This document shows, piece after piece, positions 1-5,775 of a DNA stretch of 9,149 nt. Source of the DNA: an uncultured Streptococcus sp. (GTDB taxonomy: Bacteria > Bacillota > Bacilli > Lactobacillales > Streptococcaceae). The stretch lies in contig CABREZ010000054.1 in assembly GCA_902470035.1 (NCBI GenBank), positions 1-9,149 on the forward strand, in the 5' to 3' direction. Position 1 is the first letter of the stretch. Every line of letters starts with the position of its first letter. The position numbers were made by a program, and so were the translations under genes. The notes beneath the pieces are model-generated. The model saw only the letters and a list, made by a program, of their open reading frames with translations. It made no database searches and was not told the origin of the DNA.

Positions 1-18
1 TAAAAAGACCTGTTTCAT
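1..18 (-). CDS. corA: CorA-family magnesium transporter, N-terminal fragment (cut by window edge)
   Basis: Read leftward, an ATG at 18-16 opens six codons (MKQVFL) before the window ends. A strong Shine-Dalgarno (GGGGAGG, 29-23) lies 4 nt upstream of the ATG, and an extended -10 (TGTTATAAT, 58-50) lies further up, so a real gene starts here. The assignment rests on recall: streptococcal CorA proteins that I remember begin MKQVFL, and corA sits divergently beside uvrA in S. pneumoniae. CorA is a pentameric inner-membrane Mg2+ channel, but none of its diagnostic residues (the C-terminal GMN loop) is inside the window. The presence of a gene is well supported; its identity is only moderately so. 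Confidence 0.6.
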
Positions 19-49
19 GGTGCCTCCCCTTGTTTTTTTACACCTTAAC

Positions 50-58
50 ATTATAACA
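50..58 (-). promoter_or_regulatory. Extended -10 promoter for the leftward corA-like gene
   Basis: Read leftward the bases are TG-T-TATAAT, a perfect extended -10. No good -35 hexamer lies 16-18 bp upstream, which is normal for this promoter class. The ribosome-binding site and ATG of the corA-like gene follow about 20-30 nt downstream. Confidence 0.65.
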
Positions 59-97
59 GAAAAAGCACGCTTTTGGATAAAAGAATGCTGAAAAATT

Positions 98-106
98 TGA
101 TATAAT
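98..106 (+). promoter_or_regulatory. Extended -10 promoter for uvrA
   Basis: TG-A-TATAAT is a perfect extended -10 with no recognisable -35. Transcription would begin near 112-114, giving a short leader of about 27 nt before the uvrA ATG at 140. It faces away from the corA-like promoter at 50-58. No operator-like dyad is evident between the two. Confidence 0.7.
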
Positions 107-139
107 GAAGGATAAATAAATTGATGAAAAGTGGAAGAA

Positions 140-2965
140 ATGCTCGATAAAATTGTCATTCATGGAGCGCGTGCTCATAATTTAAAAAATATTGATGTTG
201 AAATCCCTCGAGATAAGCTGGTTGTGGTCACTGGTCTGTCAGGTTCTGGGAAATCGAGCTTAGCCTTTGATACTCTCTATGCAGAAGGGCAAAGACGCTA
301 TGTAGAGAGTTTGTCAGCCTATGCTCGCCAGTTTTTAGGAAATATGGAAAAACCCGATGTGGACTCGATTGATGGCCTAAGTCCAGCCATTTCCATTGAC
401 CAAAAAACAACCAGCAAAAATCCGCGGTCAACGGTTGGAACGACTACAGAAATCAACGATTACTTACGTCTTCTCTATGCTCGTGTGGGGACTCCCTACT
501 GTATCAATGGCCATGGAGCGATTACGGCTTCTTCGGTCGAGCAGATTGTAGACCAAGTTTTGGAATTGCCGGAGCGTCAACGCTTGCAAATCTTAGCGCC
601 TATTGTTCGTAAGAAAAAGGGCCAGCATAAGAACATCATCGAAAAGGTGCAAAAAGACGGCTATGTCCGGGTGCGGGTGGATGGTGAAATCTTTGATGTG
701 ACAGAAGTCCCAGAATTATCCAAAAGCCAACAGCACACAATTGAGGTTGTCGTAGACCGGATTGTCATCAAAGATGGCATTCGGTCCCGTCTCTTTGATT
801 CGGTCGAAGCGGCCCTTCGGATCGCAGATGGCTACGTGGTTATCGATACCATGGACGAAAATGAACTGCTCTTTTCAGAGCATTATGCTTGCCCGGTTTG
901 TGGCTTTACCGTCCCTGAGTTGGAACCTCGTCTCTTTTCATTTAATGCTCCCTTTGGCTCTTGTCCAGATTGTGATGGACTGGGGATCAAGCTAGAGGTG
1001 GACTTGGATTTGGTTGTTCCAGATGCTAGCAAGACTCTCCGTGAAGGAGCGCTTGCACCCTGGAATCCAATCTCTTCTAACTATTATCCTCAGATGTTGG
1101 AGCAGGCCATGATCCAGTTTGGGATTGATATGGACAAGCCATTTGAAGACTTGTCTCCAGAAGAGCGACACTTGGTTTTCTATGGTTCTGAGGGAAAGGA
1201 ATTCCATTTCCATTATGAGAATGAATTTGGTGGGGTTCGCGATATTGACATTCCTTTTGAAGGGGTCGTTACCAATATCAATCGCCGTTACCACGAAACG
1301 TCTAGTGACTTTACTCGCAATCAGATGTTGTCCTACATGAATGAATTGACTTGTGTCACCTGCCATGGGTATCGCTTGAATGACCAGGCCTTGTCTGTCC
1401 GAGTAGGAGGAGAGAGGGGGCTACATATTGGGCAAATCTCTGACTTGTCCATTGAGGACCATCTCAAAGTGGTAGCTGATCTCAAATTAACCAAGAATGA
1501 GGAGACCATTGCTCGACCGATTCTCAAAGAAGTCAAGGATCGTTTGACCTTCTTGAACAATGTTGGCTTGAGCTATCTGACCCTGTCTCGCTCGGCCGGG
1601 ACTCTATCTGGGGGAGAGAGTCAGCGGATTCGCTTGGCGACCCAGATCGGCTCCAACCTCTCAGGTGTCCTCTATATCCTGGATGAGCCTTCGATCGGTC
1701 TTCATCAGCGGGACAATGACCGCTTGATTGCCAGCCTCAAGAAGATGCGTGATTTGGGCAATACCTTGATTGTCGTCGAACACGATGAGGATACCATGAG
1801 AGAGGCTGATTACCTGATCGACGTCGGTCCAGGAGCCGGTGTCTTTGGAGGCGAGATTGTTGCGGCTGGAACACCGAAGCAGGTAGCACGCAATAGCAAA
1901 TCCATCACCGGTCAGTACCTCTCTGGAAAACGGGCTATCCCCGTACCAACGGAACGGCGGGTAGGTAACGGTCGCTTTATCGAATTGACAGGGGCTGCTG
2001 AAAATAACTTAAAAGAGGTGACAGCGCGCTTCCCGCTGGGTAAATTCATTGCTGTTACTGGCGTTTCTGGCTCAGGGAAGTCCACCTTGGTCAACAGTAT
2101 TCTGAAAAAAACGCTGGCGCAAAAATTGAATCGCAATTCAGAGAAACCAGGGAAATACAAAACCATTTCAGGCGTCGAGCACATTGATCGACTGATTGAT
2201 ATCGACCAAAGTCCGATTGGCCGCACTCCACGCTCCAATCCAGCTACCTATACAGGTGTATTTGACGACATTCGCGATCTCTTTGCTCAAACCAATGAAG
2301 CCAAGATTAGAGGCTACAAAAAAGGCCGCTTTAGTTTCAACGTCAAAGGTGGACGGTGTGAGGCTTGTTCGGGAGATGGTATTATCAAGATTGAGATGCA
2401 TTTCCTACCGGATGTCTATGTACCGTGTGAAGTCTGCCATGGGCGACGCTACAACAGTGAAACCTTAGAAGTTCACTATAAAGAAAAGAATATCTCCCAG
2501 ATTTTGGACATGACCGTCAATGATGCGGTGGATTTCTTTAAACATATTCCAAAGATTAATCGCAAATTACAAACCATCAAGGATGTCGGCTTGGGCTATG
2601 TGACCTTAGGACAACCGGCAACGACACTTTCAGGAGGAGAAGCCCAGCGGATGAAGTTGGCTTCTGAGCTTCATAAACGTTCGACAGGTAAGTCTTTTTA
2701 TATTTTGGATGAGCCGACAACAGGTCTTCATACCGAAGACATCTCTCGTTTGCTCAAGGTCTTGGAACGCTTTGTGGATGATGGCAATACCGTTTTGGTC
2801 ATTGAGCACAACTTGGATGTCATTAAGACAGCGGACCATATCATCGACTTAGGCCCTGAAGGTGGAGTCGGTGGTGGTACCATTATTGCGACAGGAACAC
2901 CAGAAGAGGTAGCTAGCAACCCAGCTAGTTTTACAGGACAGTATTTGAAAGGGAAATTACAATGA
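140..2965 (+). CDS. uvrA: UvrA, excinuclease ABC subunit A
   Basis: This is the damage-recognition ATPase of nucleotide excision repair. UvrA dimers scan DNA for bulky lesions and load UvrB, which then recruits UvrC for incision. The 941 residues match the usual family length. Visible motifs: first Walker A GLSGSGKSS at 32-40; first zinc module CPVC (251-254) and CPDC (275-278); first ABC signature LSGGES at 489-494, followed by a DEPSIGLHQRD Walker B; second Walker A GVSGSGKST at 641-649; second zinc module CEAC (740-743) and CEVC (763-766); second signature LSGGEA at 830-835, with DEPTTGLH after it. The ATG at 140 is preferred over the in-frame GTG at 131 because streptococcal UvrA proteins I recall begin at the equivalent of this methionine, directly before DKIVIHGARAHNL. 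The ribosome-binding site is weak and close (GTGGA, 131-135). The stop overlaps the pepP start by 4 nt (ATGA), suggesting co-transcription and coupling. The gene looks intact. Confidence 0.97.
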   Translation: MLDKIVIHGARAHNLKNIDVEIPRDKLVVVTGLSGSGKSSLAFDTLYAEGQRRYVESLSAYARQFLGNMEKPDVDSIDGLSPAISIDQKTTSKNPRSTVGTTTEINDYLRLLYARVGTPYCINGHGAITASSVEQIVDQVLELPERQRLQILAPIVRKKKGQHKNIIEKVQKDGYVRVRVDGEIFDVTEVPELSKSQQHTIEVVVDRIVIKDGIRSRLFDSVEAALRIADGYVVIDTMDENELLFSEHYACPVCGFTVPELEPRLFSFNAPFGSCPDCDGLGIKLEVDLDLVVPDASKTLREGALAPWNPISSNYYPQMLEQAMIQFGIDMDKPFEDLSPEERHLVFYGSEGKEFHFHYENEFGGVRDIDIPFEGVVTNINRRYHETSSDFTRNQMLSYMNELTCVTCHGYRLNDQALSVRVGGERGLHIGQISDLSIEDHLKVVADLKLTKNEETIARPILKEVKDRLTFLNNVGLSYLTLSRSAGTLSGGESQRIRLATQIGSNLSGVLYILDEPSIGLHQRDNDRLIASLKKMRDLGNTLIVVEHDEDTMREADYLIDVGPGAGVFGGEIVAAGTPKQVARNSKSITGQYLSGKRAIPVPTERRVGNGRFIELTGAAENNLKEVTARFPLGKFIAVTGVSGSGKSTLVNSILKKTLAQKLNRNSEKPGKYKTISGVEHIDRLIDIDQSPIGRTPRSNPATYTGVFDDIRDLFAQTNEAKIRGYKKGRFSFNVKGGRCEACSGDGIIKIEMHFLPDVYVPCEVCHGRRYNSETLEVHYKEKNISQILDMTVNDAVDFFKHIPKINRKLQTIKDVGLGYVTLGQPATTLSGGEAQRMKLASELHKRSTGKSFYILDEPTTGLHTEDISRLLKVLERFVDDGNTVLVIEHNLDVIKTADHIIDLGPEGGVGGGTIIATGTPEEVASNPASFTGQYLKGKLQ

Positions 2966-4029
2966 ACCAACGAATTACAAATCTACGAACTAAAATGAAG
3001 GCACAGGATTTAAAAGCTGTCCTCATTAACAACTTAAAAAATGTTTACTATTTGACCAATTTCTGGGGATCAAATGGGACTGTTTTGGTGACAGAAGAGC
3101 GCGTGGTCCTCTTTACAGATTCTCGCTATACCATTCATGCCCATGCGACTTGTTTCCCCTTTGTGGAGATTGTTGAAACCCGCAATGAATTGGAAGAAGC
3201 GGCAAAAATAGTCAAAGATGCAGCGATCCAAGAACTTGGCTTTGAGGATGAGATTACAGTTGCCTATCATACTCGTCTGGCGACAGTTTTCTCAGGAGTC
3301 TCTCTAAGAGCCTTGTCTGATTTTGTGATGGAGTTTCGTTTGATTAAAGATGAGACAGAAGTGGCAACCATCCGCAAGGCCTGCAGTATTTCAGATCAAG
3401 CCTTCCTAGATGTGCTGGAGTTTATCAAGGTTGGGCAAACAACAGAGTTAGAAGCGGCGACCTTCCTGGATTTCAGAATGCGGGAATTGGGGGCTTCAGG
3501 TGTATCCTTTGATATCATCTCCGCTGCGGGAGAGCGCTCTGCTATGCCCCATGCGACTCCAAGTGATCGCATCATCTCCCCTGGGGATGCCTTGACTTTG
3601 GACTTTGGCTGTCTCTATAACCATTACGTCAGTGATATGACCCGGACCATTTATGCAGGTCATGTCAGCGACAAGGAAAGAGAAATTTACGAAACGGTCT
3701 TGAAAGCCAACCAAGCTCTCATTTCTGAAGCTAAGGCTGGACTCGGTTTCCGTGAGTTTGATAAAATTCCTCGAGACATTATCGAGGCTGCAGGATACGG
3801 CCAGTACTTTACTCATGGAATTGGCCATGGAATTGGCTTGGACATCCATGAAGAGCCTTATTTCAGTCAAACTTCCAAAGAAGTTATCAAGGCCGGCATG
3901 GTCTTGACAAATGAGCCAGGGATCTATATTGAAGGCCTGTCTGGTGTTCGGATTGAAGATGATCTCCTGATTACGGAAACCGGTTGTGAAGTCTTGACCT
4001 TGGCACCGAAAGAATTGATTGTGATCTAA
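2962..4029 (+). CDS. pepP: M24-family Xaa-Pro aminopeptidase (aminopeptidase P type)
   Basis: This is a cytoplasmic two-metal (usually Mn2+) peptidase that removes an N-terminal residue preceding proline. The 355 residues fit the short bacterial form: an N-terminal creatinase-like domain (about 1-125) and a C-terminal pita-bread catalytic domain (about 135-350). All five expected metal ligands can be placed: D214 (LDFG), D225 (SDMTR), H289 (GHGIG), E318 (NEPG) and E332 (RIEDD). H285 in THGIGHG fits the first histidine of the family motif. The start overlaps the uvrA stop by 4 nt and has AAAGGG (2948-2953) 8 nt upstream, so it is probably translated from the uvrA message. It precedes efp, as the homologue yqhT does in Bacillus subtilis (recall). 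PepQ-type prolidases are related, but the position before efp and the size favour the aminopeptidase P annotation; exact substrate preference is inferred. Confidence 0.88.
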   Translation: MNQRITNLRTKMKAQDLKAVLINNLKNVYYLTNFWGSNGTVLVTEERVVLFTDSRYTIHAHATCFPFVEIVETRNELEEAAKIVKDAAIQELGFEDEITVAYHTRLATVFSGVSLRALSDFVMEFRLIKDETEVATIRKACSISDQAFLDVLEFIKVGQTTELEAATFLDFRMRELGASGVSFDIISAAGERSAMPHATPSDRIISPGDALTLDFGCLYNHYVSDMTRTIYAGHVSDKEREIYETVLKANQALISEAKAGLGFREFDKIPRDIIEAAGYGQYFTHGIGHGIGLDIHEEPYFSQTSKEVIKAGMVLTNEPGIYIEGLSGVRIEDDLLITETGCEVLTLAPKELIVI

Positions 4030-4044
4030 GGAAATTTGCAGAGA

Positions 4045-4061
4045 CAGATTTGAGAAATCTG
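4045..4061. repeat. Perfect 7-bp inverted repeat over the efp -35 element
   Basis: CAGATTT (4045-4051) and AAATCTG (4055-4061) are exact reverse complements separated by GAG. The dyad starts 15 nt after the pepP stop and spans the predicted efp -35 (4050-4055). It has no T-run after it, so it is not a good intrinsic terminator. It could be a protein-binding site controlling efp, or a small hairpin at the end of the uvrA-pepP message. Confidence 0.6.
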
Positions 4062-4078
4062 AGCATTTGTGATAGAAT
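4050..4078 (+). promoter_or_regulatory. Promoter for efp: TTGAGA, 17-bp spacer, TAGAAT with extended -10
   Basis: TTGAGA (4050-4055) is 5/6 to the -35 consensus. It lies exactly 17 bp before TAGAAT (4073-4078, 5/6), which has an upstream TG (4070-4071). Transcription should start near 4085, about 30 nt before the efp ATG. The promoter lets efp and the downstream genes be expressed independently of uvrA-pepP. efp and the Asp23-family gene use many codons typical of highly expressed genes, which fits a strong local promoter. Confidence 0.75.
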
Positions 4079-4114
4079 AAAGAGTAATATATTTTTAAAA
4101 AGAGGTATGAAAAC

Positions 4115-4675
4115 ATGATTGAAGCAAGTAAGTTGAAAGCTGGTATGACTTTTGAAACAGCTGATGGAAAATTGATCCGCGTTTTGGAAGCGAGCCACCA
4201 CAAACCAGGTAAAGGAAACACGATCATGCGTATGAAATTGCGTGATGTTCGTACTGGTTCAACTTTTGATACAAGCTACCGTCCAGAAGAAAAATTTGAG
4301 CAAGCTATTATTGAAACTGTACCAGCTCAATACTTGTATAAAATGGATGACACAGCTTACTTCATGAATACTGAAACATATGACCAATATGAAATTCCTG
4401 TTGTCAATGTTGAGAACGAATTGCTTTACATCCTTGAAAACTCAGAAGTGAAAATTCAATTCTACGGAAGCGAAGTGATTGGGGTGACGGTTCCTACAAC
4501 TGTTGAATTGACAGTTGCTGAAACTCAACCATCTATTAAAGGTGCTACAGTTACAGGTTCTGGTAAACCAGCTACAATGGAAACAGGTCTTGTGGTAAAC
4601 GTTCCAGACTTCATCGAAGCAGGACAAAAATTGATTATCAATACAGCTGAAGGAACTTACGTTTCTCGTGCCTAA
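4115..4675 (+). CDS. efp: Translation elongation factor P (EF-P)
   Basis: EF-P binds between the ribosomal P and E sites and relieves stalling at polyproline stretches. The length of 186 residues is standard for the three-domain, tRNA-shaped protein: an N-terminal KOW-like domain (about 1-62) and two OB-like domains (about 65-186). The tip loop HHKPGKGN places the functional lysine at K33, equivalent to E. coli K34 and B. subtilis K32, which carry post-translational modifications. No modification gene is in this window, so the state of K33 cannot be told. The C-terminal EF-P signature is visible in VNVPDFIEAGQKL with NTAEGTYVSR. A clear Shine-Dalgarno (AGAGGT, 4101-4106) lies 8 nt before the ATG, and the gene has its own promoter. 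It heads the efp, Asp23-family, nusB group. Confidence 0.98.
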   Translation: MIEASKLKAGMTFETADGKLIRVLEASHHKPGKGNTIMRMKLRDVRTGSTFDTSYRPEEKFEQAIIETVPAQYLYKMDDTAYFMNTETYDQYEIPVVNVENELLYILENSEVKIQFYGSEVIGVTVPTTVELTVAETQPSIKGATVTGSGKPATMETGLVVNVPDFIEAGQKLIINTAEGTYVSRA

Positions 4676-4714
4676 TCAGCTCTAAAAAAATAGGTCTGAT
4701 AGAAAGGAACTTCT

Positions 4715-5104
4715 ATGGCAACTGAACAATACGGCGAAATCGTCATTGCACCTCGCGTGCTAGAAAAAATTATTGCGATTGCGACTGCAAAAGTAGATGG
4801 TGTTCATTCTCTTGAAAACAAGAGTGTATCGGATAGCCTTTCAAAACGTGCTCTTGGACGTGGGGTTTACCTTCGTACACAAGAAGATGGTCAAATCTCT
4901 GTTGATATTTACCTCTATCTAGAGTATGGTGTAGCAGTCCCTAAAGTAGCTGTTGCGATCCAAAAAGCAGTAAAAACAGCTGTCTACAATATGGCAGATG
5001 TGACCTTGGATGATGTCAATATCCATGTGGTTGGGATCGTGACTGAAAAAGCAGCGAAACCTGATTTGAAAGATTTGTTTAATGAGGATTTCCTCAATGA
5101 CTGA
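4715..5104 (+). CDS. Asp23/Gls24 (DUF322) family protein, YqhY type
   Basis: This small acidic cytoplasmic protein of 129 residues belongs to the Asp23/Gls24 family. Features include the opening YGEIVIAPRVLEKIIAIATAKVDGV, typical of the family; a central strand-rich part (GVYLRTQEDGQISVDIYLYLEYG); and a C-terminal VTLDDVNIHVVGIV. No signal peptide or membrane segment is visible. It lies between efp and nusB, as yqhY does near nusB in B. subtilis, so it is more likely the YqhY orthologue than the larger stress protein Gls24. B. subtilis YqhY has been linked to control of acetyl-CoA carboxylase; whether that holds here is unknown. The Shine-Dalgarno AAAGGA (4703-4708) is 6 nt before the ATG. 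The last codons contain the nusB ribosome-binding site, and the stop overlaps nusB by 8 nt. The family call is firm; the precise cellular role is not. Confidence 0.9.
   Translation: MATEQYGEIVIAPRVLEKIIAIATAKVDGVHSLENKSVSDSLSKRALGRGVYLRTQEDGQISVDIYLYLEYGVAVPKVAVAIQKAVKTAVYNMADVTLDDVNIHVVGIVTEKAAKPDLKDLFNEDFLND
5083..5096 (+). promoter_or_regulatory. nusB ribosome-binding site buried in a small hairpin
   Basis: The Shine-Dalgarno GAGGA (5084-5088) sits 8 nt before the nusB ATG at 5097. It can pair with sequence immediately before that ATG: TGAGG (5083-5087) with CCTCA (5092-5096), loop ATTT. The hairpin lies inside the last codons of the upstream Asp23-family gene, so a ribosome finishing that gene would open it. 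This both fixes the nusB start at 5097 and suggests translational coupling. Confidence 0.55.
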
Positions 5105-5525
5105 TATTTTATTTGAATCACGTCGTGATCTACGGGAGCGTGCCTTTCAAGCTCTAATGAGTTTAGAGTACGAAGGGGATGTTGTAGAAGCGTGCCGATT
5201 TGCTTTTACTCATGACAAAGAGGAGACTGACCAGGAAGTGGAAATTCCAGCTTTTTTACTCAATTTGGTATCTGGTGTTCGTCAATCAAAGGATGAATTG
5301 GATCAACAGATTGCCCAACACTTGAAAACTGGATGGACCGTCGAACGTTTGACTCTAGTGGAGAAAAACATTCTTCGTTTGGGTGTGTTCGAAATCACTT
5401 CCTTTGATACCCCTCAGCTGGTTGCAGTGAATGAAGCAATTGAATTAGCTAAAACATTTTCAGATGAAAAATCTGCTCGGTTTGTGAATGGTGTCTTAAG
5501 TCAATTCGTAACGGAAGCAGAATAA
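5097..5525 (+). CDS. nusB: Transcription antitermination factor NusB
   Basis: NusB pairs with NusE (ribosomal protein S10) and binds boxA RNA, supporting antitermination during rRNA transcription. The product from the ATG at 5097 is 142 residues, all-helical in this family. Recognisable blocks are ESRRDLRERAFQALMSLEY near the N-terminus, WTVERLTLVEKNILRLGVFEI in the middle and VAVNEAIELAKTFSDEKSARFVNGVL near the C-terminus. The in-frame ATG at 5082 would add MRISS; it is rejected because it lacks a suitable ribosome-binding site and streptococcal NusB proteins I recall begin at the equivalent of MTD. The start overlaps the upstream stop by 8 nt. A strong terminator follows within 10 nt of the stop, so nusB ends the operon. 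Confidence 0.96.
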   Translation: MTDILFESRRDLRERAFQALMSLEYEGDVVEACRFAFTHDKEETDQEVEIPAFLLNLVSGVRQSKDELDQQIAQHLKTGWTVERLTLVEKNILRLGVFEITSFDTPQLVAVNEAIELAKTFSDEKSARFVNGVLSQFVTEAE

Positions 5526-5531
5526 GATAGA

Positions 5532-5563
5532 AAAGAAACCACCTCCGAGGGTGGTTTCTTTTT
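5532..5563 (+). terminator. Intrinsic terminator after nusB
   Basis: A perfect 12-bp stem pairs AAAGAAACCACC (5532-5543) with GGTGGTTTCTTT (5550-5561), with a 6-nt loop TCCGAG and a T-run (5559-5563). It starts 7 nt after the nusB stop and ends the housekeeping block. Confidence 0.93.
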
Positions 5564-5592
5564 GTGTATAGAGCTTTGCTTGATCATGATAA

Positions 5593-5624
5593 GGAAAAAG
5601 ACTGGTACAAAAGTCCGGCCTCTT
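5593..5624 (-). terminator. Leftward terminator, probably for scrB-scrR
   Basis: Read leftward, AAGAGGCCGGAC (5624-5613), loop TTTT and a 3' arm with ACCAGTC form an imperfect hairpin (one bulged A, one mismatch, a few G-U pairs) running into TTTTT (5599-5595). It lies about 150 nt past the scrR stop, so a leftward scrB-scrR transcript would carry the folded element at 5652-5771 in its 3' untranslated region. Confidence 0.6.
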
Positions 5625-5771
5625 AATTGACTTTGGATTGTCTAACAAGACGCAGTGGTTGAGTGGGCTCTACTACGCTGATTTTATCAGCTTTTACAGC
5701 CCTACTCAACTGTGCGGAGGTGGGACGACGAAATCAAATTCTAACGAATTACCGATTTCTGTCCCACTCTC
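5593..5771. repeat. Highly folded intergenic element between nusB and scrR, likely a dispersed repeat
   Basis: This gene-free stretch holds nested dyads. Unit A: GTTGAGTGGGCT (5658-5669) pairs with AGCCCTACTCAAC (5698-5710, one bulge) and encloses a perfect stem GCTGAT/ATCAGC (5677-5682/5686-5691). Unit B: GTGGGAC (5720-5726) pairs with GTCCCAC (5761-5767), then GAAATC (5730-5735) with GATTTC (5754-5759), then AATTC/GAATT (5737-5741/5746-5750). The leftward terminator at 5593-5624 forms the other end. The motifs GTGGGACGACGAAAT and ATTTCTGTCCCAC match, from memory, sequences repeated between genes in streptococci and staphylococci. Only one copy lies in this window, so the repeat status is recall, not observation. 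No open reading frame of note runs through it. Confidence 0.6.
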
Positions 5772-5775
5772 TTTT
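5720..5775 (+). terminator. Possible second rightward terminator (outer hairpin of the repeat plus T-rich tail)
   Basis: Unit B of the folded element is a long interrupted stem closed by GTGGGAC/GTCCCAC. Read rightward it is followed by CTCTTTT (5769-5775). The tail is short and broken by C residues, so it would be a weak backup terminator protecting scrR from nusB read-through. There is no matching T-run on the leftward side of this hairpin. Confidence 0.35.

Noticed and set aside
131..139. GTG at 131 as the uvrA start
   Set aside because: It has no Shine-Dalgarno at a useful distance and would add MEE before the methionine at which streptococcal UvrA proteins I recall begin.
3496..4227. 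Leftward open frame of 243 codons opposite pepP and the start of efp
   Set aside because: It lies antisense to two well-supported genes, crosses the efp promoter, and its product has no recognisable domain; it is a shadow of the real coding frames.
5082..5096. ATG at 5082 as the nusB start (adds MRISS)
   Set aside because: The bases here are the nusB Shine-Dalgarno and the coding end of the upstream gene; the ATG at 5097 has the right spacing and matches known NusB N-termini.
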